Shown here: positions 16,044 through 24,240 of the stretch, one piece after another
How positions within the stretch are numbered: the stretch's first letter is position 1
Layout of the letters: each line of letters opens with the position of its first letter
Source of the DNA: Pseudaeromonas sp038247115
GTDB taxonomy: Bacteria > Pseudomonadota > Gammaproteobacteria > Enterobacterales > Aeromonadaceae
Assembly: GCA_038247115.1 (NCBI GenBank)
Contig: JBBRVG010000025.1
Location: forward strand, 1-46,961
DNA: 46,961 bases
Direction of reading: 5' to 3'
The notes under the pieces: generated by a model
What the model was told of the DNA's origin: nothing
The model's database searches: none
The model's input: the letters and a program-made list of their open reading frames with translations, nothing else
Translations under genes and position numbers: made by a program

Positions 16044-16089
16044 GTCACAAGCCGGAATGTGCGTCATCGGCATGCATCAAGAAGGATAA

Positions 16090-17376
16090 ATGATGGCCTG
16101 TTGTGATAGTTCGGATGCTCTGTCGCTGGAAGCGGCGCAAGCCCGATTGGCCGCGCTGCCACGGGTGTGCGAGGTGGAGTCGGTGGCTCTGGCCAATGGG
16201 CTGGGCCGGATCCTGGCTGAGCCCGTGGTTTCGACGGTGAACGTCCCCGCATTTGATAACTCGGCGATGGATGGCTATGCCGTGCGACTGGCCGATCTGG
16301 CCGGCTCCTCACGTTTATTGCTGGCGGGCAAAGCCTTTGCCGGGCAGCCCTTCACCGGACAGCCCTTCACCGAGGAGTGGCCTTCGGGCCACTGCATCCG
16401 CATCATGACAGGTGCGCCGCTGCCAGCGGGAGCCGACGCTGTGGTGATGCAGGAACAGACCCGCGTCGAGCCGCTTACCGATGGTGGTGAGTACATCCAT
16501 TTTTCGGCCACCGTGGTGGCCGGACAGAACATCCGCCGTCAGGGCGAGGAGTTACAACCGGGCATGCCGGTGCTGGCCGCTGGCGTTCGGCTCACGGCTC
16601 GGGAGTTGCCGCTGCTGGCGACATTGGGGCAGGCTAGCGTCCGCGTCTACCGTCGGCTGCGAGTGGCGTTTTTTAGCAGCGGTGATGAACTCAGAGCTGT
16701 CGACAGCGAGCTGGCACCCGGTCAGATCGTCGACTCCAATCGTTACGCCATCGCCGCTCTGCTGGAGCGGATGGGCTGCGAGGCACTGGATTTGGGGATT
16801 ATTCCCGATGATAAGGCGCTGCTGCGACAAGCCTTCTTGCGCGCCGATGCCGAGGCGGATGTGCTCATCACCTCGGGTGGTGTCTCGGTCGGTGAGGCCG
16901 ATTACACCAAGGAAATCCTGGCCGAGCTCGGTGAGGTGGAGTTCTGGAAAGTGGCGATCAAACCGGGCAAACCCTTCGCCTGCGGACAATTGACCCGTGC
17001 CGCGCGCGGTTGCTGGTTCTTTGGCTTGCCGGGCAATCCGGTCTCGGCCCTCGTCACCTTCGTGCTGCTGGTGCGTCCGGCTCTGGATCAGCTGATGGGT
17101 GCCCAGCCCAAGCCCGTGTTGCGGCTGCCAGCTCGATTGGCGATGCCGGTGCGGCTAAGCCCGGGGCGTATCGATTTTCAACGGGGGATTGCCGAGCTGG
17201 CAGCCGATGGCCAGTTGCAGGTTTCCAGTGCTGGTGGCCAGGGCTCCGCCATGTTCAGTGCCCTGTCGCGTGCCAATTGCCTGCTTCGGCTGGACCCGGC
17301 GCGGCATCCCGGAGAGCGTGAATTGGCGGCCGGGACTTGCGTCGAGATCCAACTGTTTGATGAGGTGCTGCAATGA
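16090..17376 (+). CDS. moeA: Molybdopterin molybdenumtransferase
   Basis: The 428-residue enzyme inserts molybdate into adenylylated molybdopterin. MoeA landmarks include VPAFDNSAMDGYAV, IRIMTGAPLPAGADAVVMQE, SSGDEL, GQIVDSNRYAIAALL, TSGGVSVGEADYTKE and WFFGLPGNPVSALVTF. A Cys-containing N-terminus (MMACCDSS) precedes the conserved part. Two consecutive ATGs (16090, 16093) follow GAAGGATAA. The stop overlaps the moeB start (ATGA), so the two are translationally coupled, as in E. coli moeAB. Confidence 0.94.
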   Translation: MMACCDSSDALSLEAAQARLAALPRVCEVESVALANGLGRILAEPVVSTVNVPAFDNSAMDGYAVRLADLAGSSRLLLAGKAFAGQPFTGQPFTEEWPSGHCIRIMTGAPLPAGADAVVMQEQTRVEPLTDGGEYIHFSATVVAGQNIRRQGEELQPGMPVLAAGVRLTARELPLLATLGQASVRVYRRLRVAFFSSGDELRAVDSELAPGQIVDSNRYAIAALLERMGCEALDLGIIPDDKALLRQAFLRADAEADVLITSGGVSVGEADYTKEILAELGEVEFWKVAIKPGKPFACGQLTRAARGCWFFGLPGNPVSALVTFVLLVRPALDQLMGAQPKPVLRLPARLAMPVRLSPGRIDFQRGIAELAADGQLQVSSAGGQGSAMFSALSRANCLLRLDPARHPGERELAAGTCVEIQLFDEVLQ

Positions 17377-18149
17377 ATCCGGGATGCCAGACCGCGAGAG
17401 GGACGAGCCAGCTGAGTGATGCCGAACTGCTGCGTTACCATCGCCAAATCAATCTCAAGGGGTGGGATCTGCCAGGGCAGGAGGCGCTCAAAGCCGCCCG
17501 GGTACTGGTCATCGGCTTGGGCGGTCTGGGCTGCGCGGCGGCGCAATATCTGGCGGCAGCCGGTGTCGGCCAGTTGACGCTGCTGGATGGCGACAAAGTC
17601 GAGCACTCCAATCTGGCGCGGCAGGTATTGCATCAGGATGAGCGTGTGGGGCATTACAAGGTCCATTCGGCGGTAACGGCGCTTCGGGCGCTCAACCCGC
17701 ACGTACAACTGCTGGCATTGCCGGAATACGCCGATGAGGTGATGTTGCCCGGATATCTGGCCGAGCAGGATCTGGTCCTCGATTGCACGGATCACCGTGC
17801 CAGCCGGGAGCTGATCAATCTGTGTTGCCGAGCCGCCGGGGTGCCGCTGGTTTCCGGCTCGGCTATCCGCGGCGAGGGGCAACTGAGCGTTTTTAGCTGG
17901 GGGCAGAACGAGCCCTGCTATCACTGTCTGAGCCGATTGTTCACCGAGCCGGACGCTAGCTGCGTGGTCAATGGGGTGCTGGGGCCCGTGGTGGGCATGG
18001 TGGGCTCCTTGCAGGCGCTGGAGGCGTTGAAGCTCATCACCGGCATCGGTCAACCGCTGTGTGGCGAGCTGTTGCTGATCGACGGCTTGAGTCTGGAGTT
18101 TCAGCGCTTGCGCTTGCCCCGTGATCCGGAATGCCGGGTCTGCGGATAG
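17373..18149 (+). CDS. moeB: Molybdopterin-synthase adenylyltransferase
   Basis: The 258-residue E1-like enzyme adenylates the C-terminal Gly-Gly of MoaD before sulfuration. The ATP-binding GLGGLGCAAAQYLAAAGVG, the stretch DGDKVEHSNLARQVL, and two zinc-binding Cys pairs (CYHC and CRVC at the end) are present. RYHRQINLKGWDLPGQEAL is the classic N-terminal motif. It is coupled to moeA by a four-base overlap; the substrate MoaD is encoded at 21324. Confidence 0.94.
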   Translation: MNPGCQTARGTSQLSDAELLRYHRQINLKGWDLPGQEALKAARVLVIGLGGLGCAAAQYLAAAGVGQLTLLDGDKVEHSNLARQVLHQDERVGHYKVHSAVTALRALNPHVQLLALPEYADEVMLPGYLAEQDLVLDCTDHRASRELINLCCRAAGVPLVSGSAIRGEGQLSVFSWGQNEPCYHCLSRLFTEPDASCVVNGVLGPVVGMVGSLQALEALKLITGIGQPLCGELLLIDGLSLEFQRLRLPRDPECRVCG

Positions 18150-18269
18150 CGGTAGCATACGTGCGGAGCGTCTGCTGCGCTCAAAAGGTGAACTCCTGCC
18201 ACAGGCCTAAAACGGTTCTTGGGCGGGAGACAACGACACAATAAACCCGAGCCTGTGGGCCTAACCTTC

Positions 18270-18383
18270 GCAACGCGGAGCAGGGCGCTCAGGCCGAGCC
18301 AGCCGACGGTTGTGTTTGTCAGCCGTTCGACTGGCGAGGGTGGTGCGGGAAACCAAACCGCCTCCCGACTTGGAAAGGTGTTT
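18270..18383 (+). promoter_or_regulatory. Molybdenum-cofactor (Moco) riboswitch candidate upstream of moaA
   Basis: The 234 bases between moeB and moaA are non-coding. Their end, GCCTCCCGACTTGGAAAGG then TGTTTATG, closely matches the 3' end of the E. coli moaA leader Moco RNA as I recall it (GCCTCCCGTATCTGGAAAGG then TGTACATG). Several GC-rich helices precede it. The Shine-Dalgarno GGAAAGG is inside the conserved tail, consistent with translational repression when Moco is plentiful. The 5' boundary is approximate. Confidence 0.75.
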
Positions 18384-19538
18384 ATGTCCATAATTGATAC
18401 GAGCCTGGCGCCTAGCGTCGAGTCGCTGCAACCTAGTGCCGAGACGCGGCGCGATGGCGCGCTGGGTCTGTCGAACACGCCGCCGTTGGCCCGAGGCGAC
18501 CTCTCTCGACCGGCGGCCTCACAGCGGTCGGGCGCCTTGCAGTCGCTGGCGGAGCCTGTGCTGGTGGATAGCTTTGCCCGGCGCTTTGGTTACCTGCGGC
18601 TGTCGATCACCGATGTCTGCAATTTTTGCTGCAGCTACTGCTTGCCCAATGGCTACAAGCCCGATGGTTCGCGAGATTTTCTCTCCCGCAGTGAGTTGCT
18701 GCGGGTGGCGCGAAGCTTTGTCTCCCTGGGGACGCGCAAGATCCGCCTGACCGGTGGCGAGCCCTCCATGCGGCGAGATTTGGAGGCCATTATCGGCGAC
18801 TTGCGCGCTCTGCCGGGTTTGGAACAATTGGTAATGACCACCAATGGCTATCGCCTCAAAGAGCGTGCCGCACTGTGGCGCTCCGCCGGGCTCGATAGCC
18901 TGAATGTCAGCATCGACAGTCTGGATCCGCGCCAATTTCGTCTGATCACCGGTGAAAATCGGCTCGGCGAGATCCTGGCCGGGCTCGAAGCGGCTTGGGC
19001 GGCAGGTTTTGGCACCATCAAAGTCAATACTGTCTTGCTCAAGGGGCTCAATCATCACGAGTTTGATGATTTTTTGGCCTGGATTAAGGATCAGCCCATC
19101 CAGCTGCGCTTTATCGAATTGATGCAGACCGGGGTGGCGGGGGATTATTTTGCCCAACACCATCTGCGAGGTGCCGAGCTCGAGCAACAACTGCTGCGCC
19201 AGGGGTGGCAACTCAAGGCGCGGGCAGCCGAGGATGGCCCGGCCAGGGTGTACCGGCATGCCGATTACGTCGGCGAGGTGGGGCTCATCATGCCCTATGG
19301 CGCCGGTTTTTGTGACAGTTGCAATCGGCTGCGGGTGTCGGCGCTGGGGCAACTGCATCTGTGCCTGTTTGGCGATGGTGGCATAGAGCTGCGGGATCTG
19401 CTGGCTAGCGATGATCCCCGACTGCACCAGCAATTACAGCAACGGCTACAGCAGGCGTTGCAATTCAAGGCCAAGGCGCATCAGTTGCACTTGGGTGATC
19501 CGGGCATTCGTGCTCATCTGGCCTCGATCGGGGGGTGA
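18384..19538 (+). CDS. moaA: GTP 3',8-cyclase (radical SAM)
   Basis: The 384-residue radical SAM enzyme converts GTP to 3',8-cyclo-GTP, the first Moco step. The N-terminal cluster motif is CNFCCSYC, with TGGEPSMR and SIDSLDPRQF following; the C-terminal cluster motif is CDSCNRLRVS with a third Cys in HLCLFG; and the essential C-terminal Gly-Gly is present (ASIGG). Compared with E. coli MoaA (329 residues) there is an extra stretch of about 55 residues before DSFARRFGYLRLS, of low complexity and without recognised motif. The ATG at 18384 follows the riboswitch Shine-Dalgarno. A GTG at 18564 with GGAG nine bases upstream would give a standard-length protein. Confidence 0.93.
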   Translation: MSIIDTSLAPSVESLQPSAETRRDGALGLSNTPPLARGDLSRPAASQRSGALQSLAEPVLVDSFARRFGYLRLSITDVCNFCCSYCLPNGYKPDGSRDFLSRSELLRVARSFVSLGTRKIRLTGGEPSMRRDLEAIIGDLRALPGLEQLVMTTNGYRLKERAALWRSAGLDSLNVSIDSLDPRQFRLITGENRLGEILAGLEAAWAAGFGTIKVNTVLLKGLNHHEFDDFLAWIKDQPIQLRFIELMQTGVAGDYFAQHHLRGAELEQQLLRQGWQLKARAAEDGPARVYRHADYVGEVGLIMPYGAGFCDSCNRLRVSALGQLHLCLFGDGGIELRDLLASDDPRLHQQLQQRLQQALQFKAKAHQLHLGDPGIRAHLASIGG

Positions 19539-20239
19539 ATATGAGTCCGATTGATCCGGTTGGCATCCCCTCTGCCGGCACAGTGTCAGCATCTTCGCCG
19601 TCACCTGCGATGTCGCCGCCGCTGTTTGGCTTGCTGCTGTGTGGCGGTCGCTCCTCGCGGATGGGGCAAGACAAGGCGTTGCTGCAGCTGAGCGGTCCGT
19701 TTGGCGCGGAATCCCTGCTGCAGCGCGGCTTACGTTTGCTGCGCGAGGCGGGCTGTGGCGGCGTCTGGCTTAGCGGCGACTATCCGGGGTTTGCCTGTAT
19801 TCCCGATCATCCGTCATGGGCCGGTCGCGGTCCTCTGGCCGGGATCGCCTCGGCCATGCAGTGCTATCCCGAGGCGCGCTGGCTTATTCTACCGGTGGAT
19901 ATGCCGGGGATGGATGCCCCCCTGCTGCGCGCCCTGACCCGAGAAGGTGCGGCTCATCCGGTAGGGAGCGGCGTCCAGGGAAGTCAGTTCCCCTTGCTGC
20001 TGCAGCCGGGGGCTTTGCCGGTGCAGAAGACCTTGCTGGGCAGTGGCGAGCGACGCGACTACTCGGTCCAGGCGCTGTTGCGTCAGTTAGCCCTGCCGTT
20101 GTTCCCGGCTGAACAGCTGCTGCCGGATGTGACCGCTGAGGTGCTGCAGCGCACTCTGGGCAACACCAATACCCCCGAAGAGTGGCGGCTGTATGCCGCG
20201 TCTGCCGGGGATGATTTTGCATGGGATTCAAACCACTAG
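19535..20239 (+). CDS. mobA: Molybdenum cofactor guanylyltransferase
   Basis: The 234-residue nucleotidyltransferase joins GMP to Moco to make the bis-MGD form needed by NasA. The nucleotide-binding motif LLCGGRSSRMGQDKALL is clear, with ILPVDMPGMDAPLL and SQFPLLL later. About 28 Ser/Pro-rich residues precede the domain. Start shown is GTG at 19535 overlapping the moaA stop (GTGA); the ATG at 19541 is an alternative. Its placement inside the moa operon rather than next to mobB differs from E. coli. Confidence 0.9.
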   Translation: MNMSPIDPVGIPSAGTVSASSPSPAMSPPLFGLLLCGGRSSRMGQDKALLQLSGPFGAESLLQRGLRLLREAGCGGVWLSGDYPGFACIPDHPSWAGRGPLAGIASAMQCYPEARWLILPVDMPGMDAPLLRALTREGAAHPVGSGVQGSQFPLLLQPGALPVQKTLLGSGERRDYSVQALLRQLALPLFPAEQLLPDVTAEVLQRTLGNTNTPEEWRLYAASAGDDFAWDSNH

Positions 20240-20267
20240 GGTTGCATCTTCATTACGCCATCACACG

Positions 20268-20303
20268 ACTATTACACGAACTATCACACGAACTATCACA
20301 CGA
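20268..20303 (+). repeat. Three tandem 12-bp repeats between mobA and moaB
   Basis: The unit ACTATCACACGA occurs three times in a row (first copy has one T for C), and a partial fourth unit ATCACACG lies just before at 20260-20267. It ends 14 bases before the moaB start, immediately upstream of its Shine-Dalgarno AAAAAGGA. Confidence 0.85.
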
Positions 20304-20317
20304 AAAAGGACACCGAT

Positions 20318-20836
20318 ATGAGCCATGCGGCCCTGGAATTCAAACCTCTGAACGTTGCGGTATTGACCGTTTCCGATACCCGTACCGCCGAAACCGATAG
20401 CTCGGGCTTGTTGCTGGTGGAGGCTCTGCAAGGCGCCGGTCATCGGTTGGCGGACAAGCAGATCGTCGTCGATGACATCTACCAGATCCGTGCCGTCTTG
20501 AGCCAATGGATTGCCAGCCCTCAGATCCAGGCGGTGATCATAACAGGCGGCACCGGCTTTACCGGCCGCGATACCACACCCGAAGCGGTCAAACCGCTGT
20601 TCGACAAGGAGGTGGAGGGCTTTGGCGAGCTGTTCCGCCAGGTGTCGTTATCCGAGATTGGCACCAGCACCATCCAGAGTCGGGCTTTGGCAGGGCTGGC
20701 CAATCGCACCATCATCTTCTGCTTACCGGGCTCCAATAATGCCTGCCGCACCGGCTGGCAGCAGATCATTGCCCCCCAGCTGGATGCTCGCACCCGGCCG
20801 TGCAGTTTTGTCATGCACTTGAAAAGCGGAGTCTGA
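20318..20836 (+). CDS. moaB: Molybdenum cofactor biosynthesis protein MoaB
   Basis: The 172-residue MoaB/MogA-type protein adenylylates molybdopterin (MogA-like role) or is a paralogue of unclear need. TVSDTRTAETDSSG, IITGGTGFTGRDTTPEAV and FCLPGSNNACRTGW are the family motifs. No mogA is seen in the window. It is preceded by a tandem repeat and followed one base later by moaC. Confidence 0.92.
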   Translation: MSHAALEFKPLNVAVLTVSDTRTAETDSSGLLLVEALQGAGHRLADKQIVVDDIYQIRAVLSQWIASPQIQAVIITGGTGFTGRDTTPEAVKPLFDKEVEGFGELFRQVSLSEIGTSTIQSRALAGLANRTIIFCLPGSNNACRTGWQQIIAPQLDARTRPCSFVMHLKSGV

Positions 20837-20837
20837 G

Positions 20838-21320
20838 ATGAGTCAGCAGCTGTCCCATGTCCAGGCCAATGGTGAGGCCCATATGGTGGATGTTTCGGCC
20901 AAGGCTGAAACCTATCGCGATGCCCGCGCCGAGGCGCGAGTGCGGATGTTGCCCACAACGCTGCAGCTGATCCTCGAGGGGGGGCATCACAAGGGCGACG
21001 TGTTTGCCACGGCGCGGATCGCCGGCATCATGGCGGCCAAGAAAACCAGCGAGCTGATCCCGTTGTGCCACCCGCTGGCGCTGGCCAAGGTGGAGGTGGA
21101 GTTGCAGATCGATGAGGCCGATTCTTCTGTCATCATCCAGACCCTGTGTCGGCTCAAGGGGCAGACCGGCGTCGAGATGGAGGCACTCACGGCGGCCTCT
21201 GTGGCGGCGCTGACCCTGTATGACATGTGCAAGGCGGTGGACAAGGGCATGGTGATCGAGCAGATAGCCCTGATCAGCAAGCTCGGCGGTAAGTCCGGCG
21301 ACTACCAACGGCAGGAGTGA
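20838..21320 (+). CDS. moaC: Cyclic pyranopterin monophosphate synthase
   Basis: The 160-residue enzyme converts cyclo-GTP from MoaA to cyclic pyranopterin monophosphate. Conserved stretches are MVDVSAKAETYRDARAEARV, KGDVFATARIAGIMAAKKTS, IPLCHPLAL, GVEMEALTAAS and YDMCKAVDKGM. It is tightly packed between moaB (1-base gap) and moaD (3-base gap). Confidence 0.95.
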   Translation: MSQQLSHVQANGEAHMVDVSAKAETYRDARAEARVRMLPTTLQLILEGGHHKGDVFATARIAGIMAAKKTSELIPLCHPLALAKVEVELQIDEADSSVIIQTLCRLKGQTGVEMEALTAASVAALTLYDMCKAVDKGMVIEQIALISKLGGKSGDYQRQE

Positions 21321-21323
21321 GTC

Positions 21324-21569
21324 ATGATCCAGGTGAAATTTTTTGCCTCACTGCGCGAGCAGCTGGCAACCAGCCAGTTGGAGCTGGCGGCTGAGTATCC
21401 GACGGTTGAAGCCTTGCGCCAGGCGCTGGCGGCGCGAGGCCCGCACTGGCAGCGCGCACTGGCAGCCGAGTCTGTGCTGGTGGCGGTGAATCAGAGCGTG
21501 CAATCCTGGTCGACGCCACTGGCGGATGGGGATGAAGTCGCATTTTTCCCACCCGTTACCGGAGGCTGA
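21324..21569 (+). CDS. moaD: Molybdopterin synthase, small sulfur-carrier subunit
   Basis: The 81-residue ubiquitin-like protein ends in VTGG; the terminal Gly is adenylated by MoeB and then thiocarboxylated. VKFFASLRE at the N-terminus and GDEVAFFPPVTGG at the C-terminus are diagnostic. Confidence 0.94.
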   Translation: MIQVKFFASLREQLATSQLELAAEYPTVEALRQALAARGPHWQRALAAESVLVAVNQSVQSWSTPLADGDEVAFFPPVTGG

Positions 21570-21570
21570 C

Positions 21571-22080
21571 ATGGATCTCTCATCACCTGCTGAGCTCCTA
21601 TCGTCCGGCGCGGAAGATACAGTGGGACTGCCAGACCGCATTCTGGTGCAAGAGGCTGACTTCGAGTTGGCAGTTGAACACCAGCGTCTGGCGGGGCAGG
21701 GGCGCATCGGTGCCCTGGTCAGTTTTGTTGGCCGGATGCGAGATATCAATCTCGGGGATGCGGTGGTCGGGCTGAGCCTGGAGCACTATCCGGGAATGAC
21801 CGAGAAGTCTCTCTGTGAGTTGGTCCAACAGGCTCGCAGTCGCTGGTCGCTGGAAGCTGTGACTCTGATCCATAGAGTCGGCGAATTTCAGGCGACCGAT
21901 CAAATCGTGCTGGTCCTGGTGACCAGTAGTCATCGCGGCGAAGCCTTCGCAGCCTGTGAGTTTTTAATGGATGCCTTGAAAACCCAGGCGCCGTTCTGGA
22001 AAAAAGAGATGTTGGCGGATGGTACTAGTCGCTGGGTGGCGGCTCGAGAAAGTGACCAGCAAGCCGCGGCACGCTGGTGA
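21571..22080 (+). CDS. moaE: Molybdopterin synthase, large catalytic subunit
   Basis: The 169-residue subunit transfers MoaD sulfur to cyclic pyranopterin monophosphate. GALVSFVGRMRD, LEHYPGMTEK, HRVGEFQ, VTSSHRGEAFAACEFLMDALK and the catalytic-Lys stretch APFWKKE are present. About 20 extra N-terminal residues precede the usual start. The ATG at 21571 has GGAGGC upstream, overlapping the end of moaD; an in-frame ATG at 21526 within moaD is unlikely. It is the last gene of the moa operon. Confidence 0.94.
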   Translation: MDLSSPAELLSSGAEDTVGLPDRILVQEADFELAVEHQRLAGQGRIGALVSFVGRMRDINLGDAVVGLSLEHYPGMTEKSLCELVQQARSRWSLEAVTLIHRVGEFQATDQIVLVLVTSSHRGEAFAACEFLMDALKTQAPFWKKEMLADGTSRWVAARESDQQAAARW

Positions 22081-22095
22081 GGTCGCGCTAAAAGA

Positions 22096-22118
22096 ACAGC
22101 CCTCGCGTGGAGGGCTGT
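22096..22118. terminator. Terminator between moaE and the convergent DUF2750 gene
   Basis: Stem ACAGCCCTC/GAGGGCTGT with loop GCGTG. On the minus strand it is followed by TCTTTTAG, so it terminates the 22146-22520 gene well; on the plus strand the T tract is poor. Confidence 0.65.
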
Positions 22119-22145
22119 CGGACACTAAGAGCTGTGGCGTTATGA

Positions 22146-22520
22146 CTATTCGTCAACTTCCGCCAGATCTTTGGCCAGCTCTAGCGGGTCGACTTCCAGA
22201 CCGTCCAGATCATCATTCCAGTTGGTGCCGATCAGCACGCCATCTTCGCCCAGATCATTGACCCACTCGTCGAAGAAAATTTCCAGATCGATGGCGACCG
22301 GGCTGTAGTCCGACCACTCTTCCACACAGTGGGCGCGCGCCGCTTCTTCACTGGACCACAACGGCAATACATCGGTTTCAGCAAAGTCGTTTGAATCGCA
22401 GACAACCCAATCTTCGCCGAATTGCAGACCCCACAGCACACCGGTTTCACGGGCTTGGGTCAGGAGAAGTTCGTAGTTGGCATTCAGATCGGTGGTCAGT
22501 TGGCTCATTGCGGTATCCAT
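22146..22520 (-). CDS. DUF2750 family protein
   Basis: The 124-residue acidic cytoplasmic protein shows the pattern I associate with DUF2750: WGLQFGEDWVVCDSND, then VLPLWSSEEAARA, then WSDYSPVAIDLEIFFDEWV and LGEDGVLIGTNW. No function is established. The start shown is ATG 22520; an ATG four codons later (22508) has a slightly better ribosome-binding site. The gene is convergent with moaE and shares the terminator. Confidence 0.7.
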   Translation of the reverse strand: MDTAMSQLTTDLNANYELLLTQARETGVLWGLQFGEDWVVCDSNDFAETDVLPLWSSEEAARAHCVEEWSDYSPVAIDLEIFFDEWVNDLGEDGVLIGTNWNDDLDGLEVDPLELAKDLAEVDE

Positions 22521-22753
22521 AGTGGAAAATGACGGCTAGATCCTGAAGCAAAATGGTGTCACGCACAAGCCCGGCAGCGGAAATAGCCAACAATCGCCGC
22601 TCGATCCCGGGATGCAGTACGCCGCTCTCCTGGGCCGGAATCCTGGTATCTGTGGCGCAGGATCCGCTTTCATCGTCCTGATTGCGCCTATACTGTCGAG
22701 TAATGCGATAGAAATCATATCGATAGTGGCTATGGCATCAAAGGGGCGTGCCA

Positions 22754-23179
22754 ATGTTTCTAAATTTACTGATTGGGTTGCCGGTGATCCTGGTCTGTCT
22801 ACTGCTGCAGTCGTTGATCAGCATGGGTAGCCTACGTTTCTATCTGGCGCGGGTGGAGCGTGATCGTTCATTTCTCACTGTATCGCTGCCGCTGTTCGGA
22901 GTGATCGTCATCCTGATGTTGGGTAACTGCTTACAACTAACCCTATGGGGCTGCTTGTTCTTACTGCTGGGTGAATTTGAGAGCCTGGATGTGGCGATTT
23001 ACCACTCAGCGGTGAATTTTTCCACACTAGGTTATGGGGATCTGGTGATGAGCGAGCAATGGCGGATGCTGGGGCCGTTGGAGGCGATCAATGGCGCCTT
23101 GATGATCGGTTTATCCGGCGCCTGCATGCTGGCGGTGATGCAACATCAGCTCAAGCGGCAATTGGGCGAGTCGTTTTAG
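22754..23179 (+). CDS. Small ion channel protein (Ion_trans_2 type, potassium-like filter)
   Basis: The 141-residue membrane protein has three hydrophobic segments (about residues 5-28, 42-72 and 105-128). Between the second and third lies a pore loop, AVNFSTLGYGDLVM, whose TLGYGD is a potassium-type selectivity filter. It has no RCK or cyclic-nucleotide domain. The start at 22754 has AAGGGG seven bases upstream; a GTG two codons earlier is possible. The channel probably works as a tetramer; ion preference and gating are unknown. Confidence 0.8.
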   Translation: MFLNLLIGLPVILVCLLLQSLISMGSLRFYLARVERDRSFLTVSLPLFGVIVILMLGNCLQLTLWGCLFLLLGEFESLDVAIYHSAVNFSTLGYGDLVMSEQWRMLGPLEAINGALMIGLSGACMLAVMQHQLKRQLGESF

Positions 23180-23258
23180 CGTGCGGTTTGGATGGTTGCT
23201 TCACCGCCTGTTGGCTCGCTGAGGCAGGGGAGCGAGCCGCTCAATAATGAGGTAAGTC

Positions 23259-24071
23259 ATGGCGATTATGATGAGTCGCAGGTTCATATCCGGATGGGGG
23301 CTGTTGGCACTACTCCTGATGTGCATCACTACGCCGGTACAGGCTAAAAAAATGCTGTTTGCGGCCATGGATGATTGGCCCCCATTTATTATTGATACCA
23401 ATTCGATCAGCTCCGACTCGGGCTTTGATGGCATCGATCGCGAGCTGCTGCAAGAGCTGTCAACCCGCACCGGCATCGATATCTATCTGTTGCGCTACCC
23501 CTTTGTTCGCGCTCTGCAGGATATGCAAGGCGGACGGGTCGACTTGCTCACCAGCTTGGCCAAAACGCCGGCTCGCAGCCGCTATATTGGCTATCTTTCG
23601 ACCTCTTACTACCAATGCCGTCCCGCTTTCTATGCCTTACCGGCCATGGCCCAACAGGTGCGCAGCTATGCGGATCTGCGAGGCAAGAAGATTGGCTATG
23701 TTCGTGGATCTGCCTATTTCGAGCCCTTTGACAGTGACCGCCATCTGAACAAGAACGCCGTGATGAACGAGAGTCAGCTGCCCGGCAAGTTGCTCAAACA
23801 GCGCAATCAGCTCTTTATCGGCACCGATTGTCAGGTCGATTACTCATTGCACGAGATGGGACTCAACAAACAGATAGTGCGCACCCTCTATCAACCGGAT
23901 CAACACATAGATCTCTATATTGGCTACAGCAAGGCTGCTGGTATCGAGAAGGAAGTTGCCTTGCTGGATAAGGCACTCGCCGATATGGTGGCCGAAGGTT
24001 GGGTCGCCCGTCTGGTTAATAGTTATTTTCAATCGGATAACCTGATTTACTCCGTTACCCCCACACCTTGA
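23259..24071 (+). CDS. Periplasmic substrate-binding protein, SBP_bac_3-like
   Basis: The 270-residue protein has a signal peptide (GLLALLLMCITTPVQA, cleavage after about residue 29) and the pattern of solitary extracellular-solute-binding family 3 proteins: DDWPPFII, GFDGIDRELLQEL, YPFVRALQDMQGGRVDLL and ADLRGKKIGYVRGSAYF. No permease or ATPase gene is adjacent, so it is likely an orphan sensor or scavenging protein, as is common for this class in gammaproteobacteria. The start has GAGG six bases upstream. Ligand unknown. Confidence 0.75.
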   Translation: MAIMMSRRFISGWGLLALLLMCITTPVQAKKMLFAAMDDWPPFIIDTNSISSDSGFDGIDRELLQELSTRTGIDIYLLRYPFVRALQDMQGGRVDLLTSLAKTPARSRYIGYLSTSYYQCRPAFYALPAMAQQVRSYADLRGKKIGYVRGSAYFEPFDSDRHLNKNAVMNESQLPGKLLKQRNQLFIGTDCQVDYSLHEMGLNKQIVRTLYQPDQHIDLYIGYSKAAGIEKEVALLDKALADMVAEGWVARLVNSYFQSDNLIYSVTPTP

Positions 24072-24240
24072 ATCGGCTCAGACTCAACCCCGCTGAGCCT
24101 GAGCTTCAATTCCTTTGTCGGGAAACGTCACGGCTGAATAACCATTGCTGCAGCGTGAACCATGCCGCGAACCCTAGCGCCTGCTTCAGGGCTTACATAG
24201 CCTTCATCTACGGTTTCTCGCGTCGCGAGCCTACTCCTCG

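Noticed and set aside
16012..16089. Second Moco riboswitch in front of moeA
   Set aside because: It lacks the conserved GCCTCCC ... GGAAAGG tail seen before moaA.
20260..20303. CRISPR-like array
   Set aside because: The units are contiguous 12-bp tandem repeats with no spacers and no cas genes nearby.
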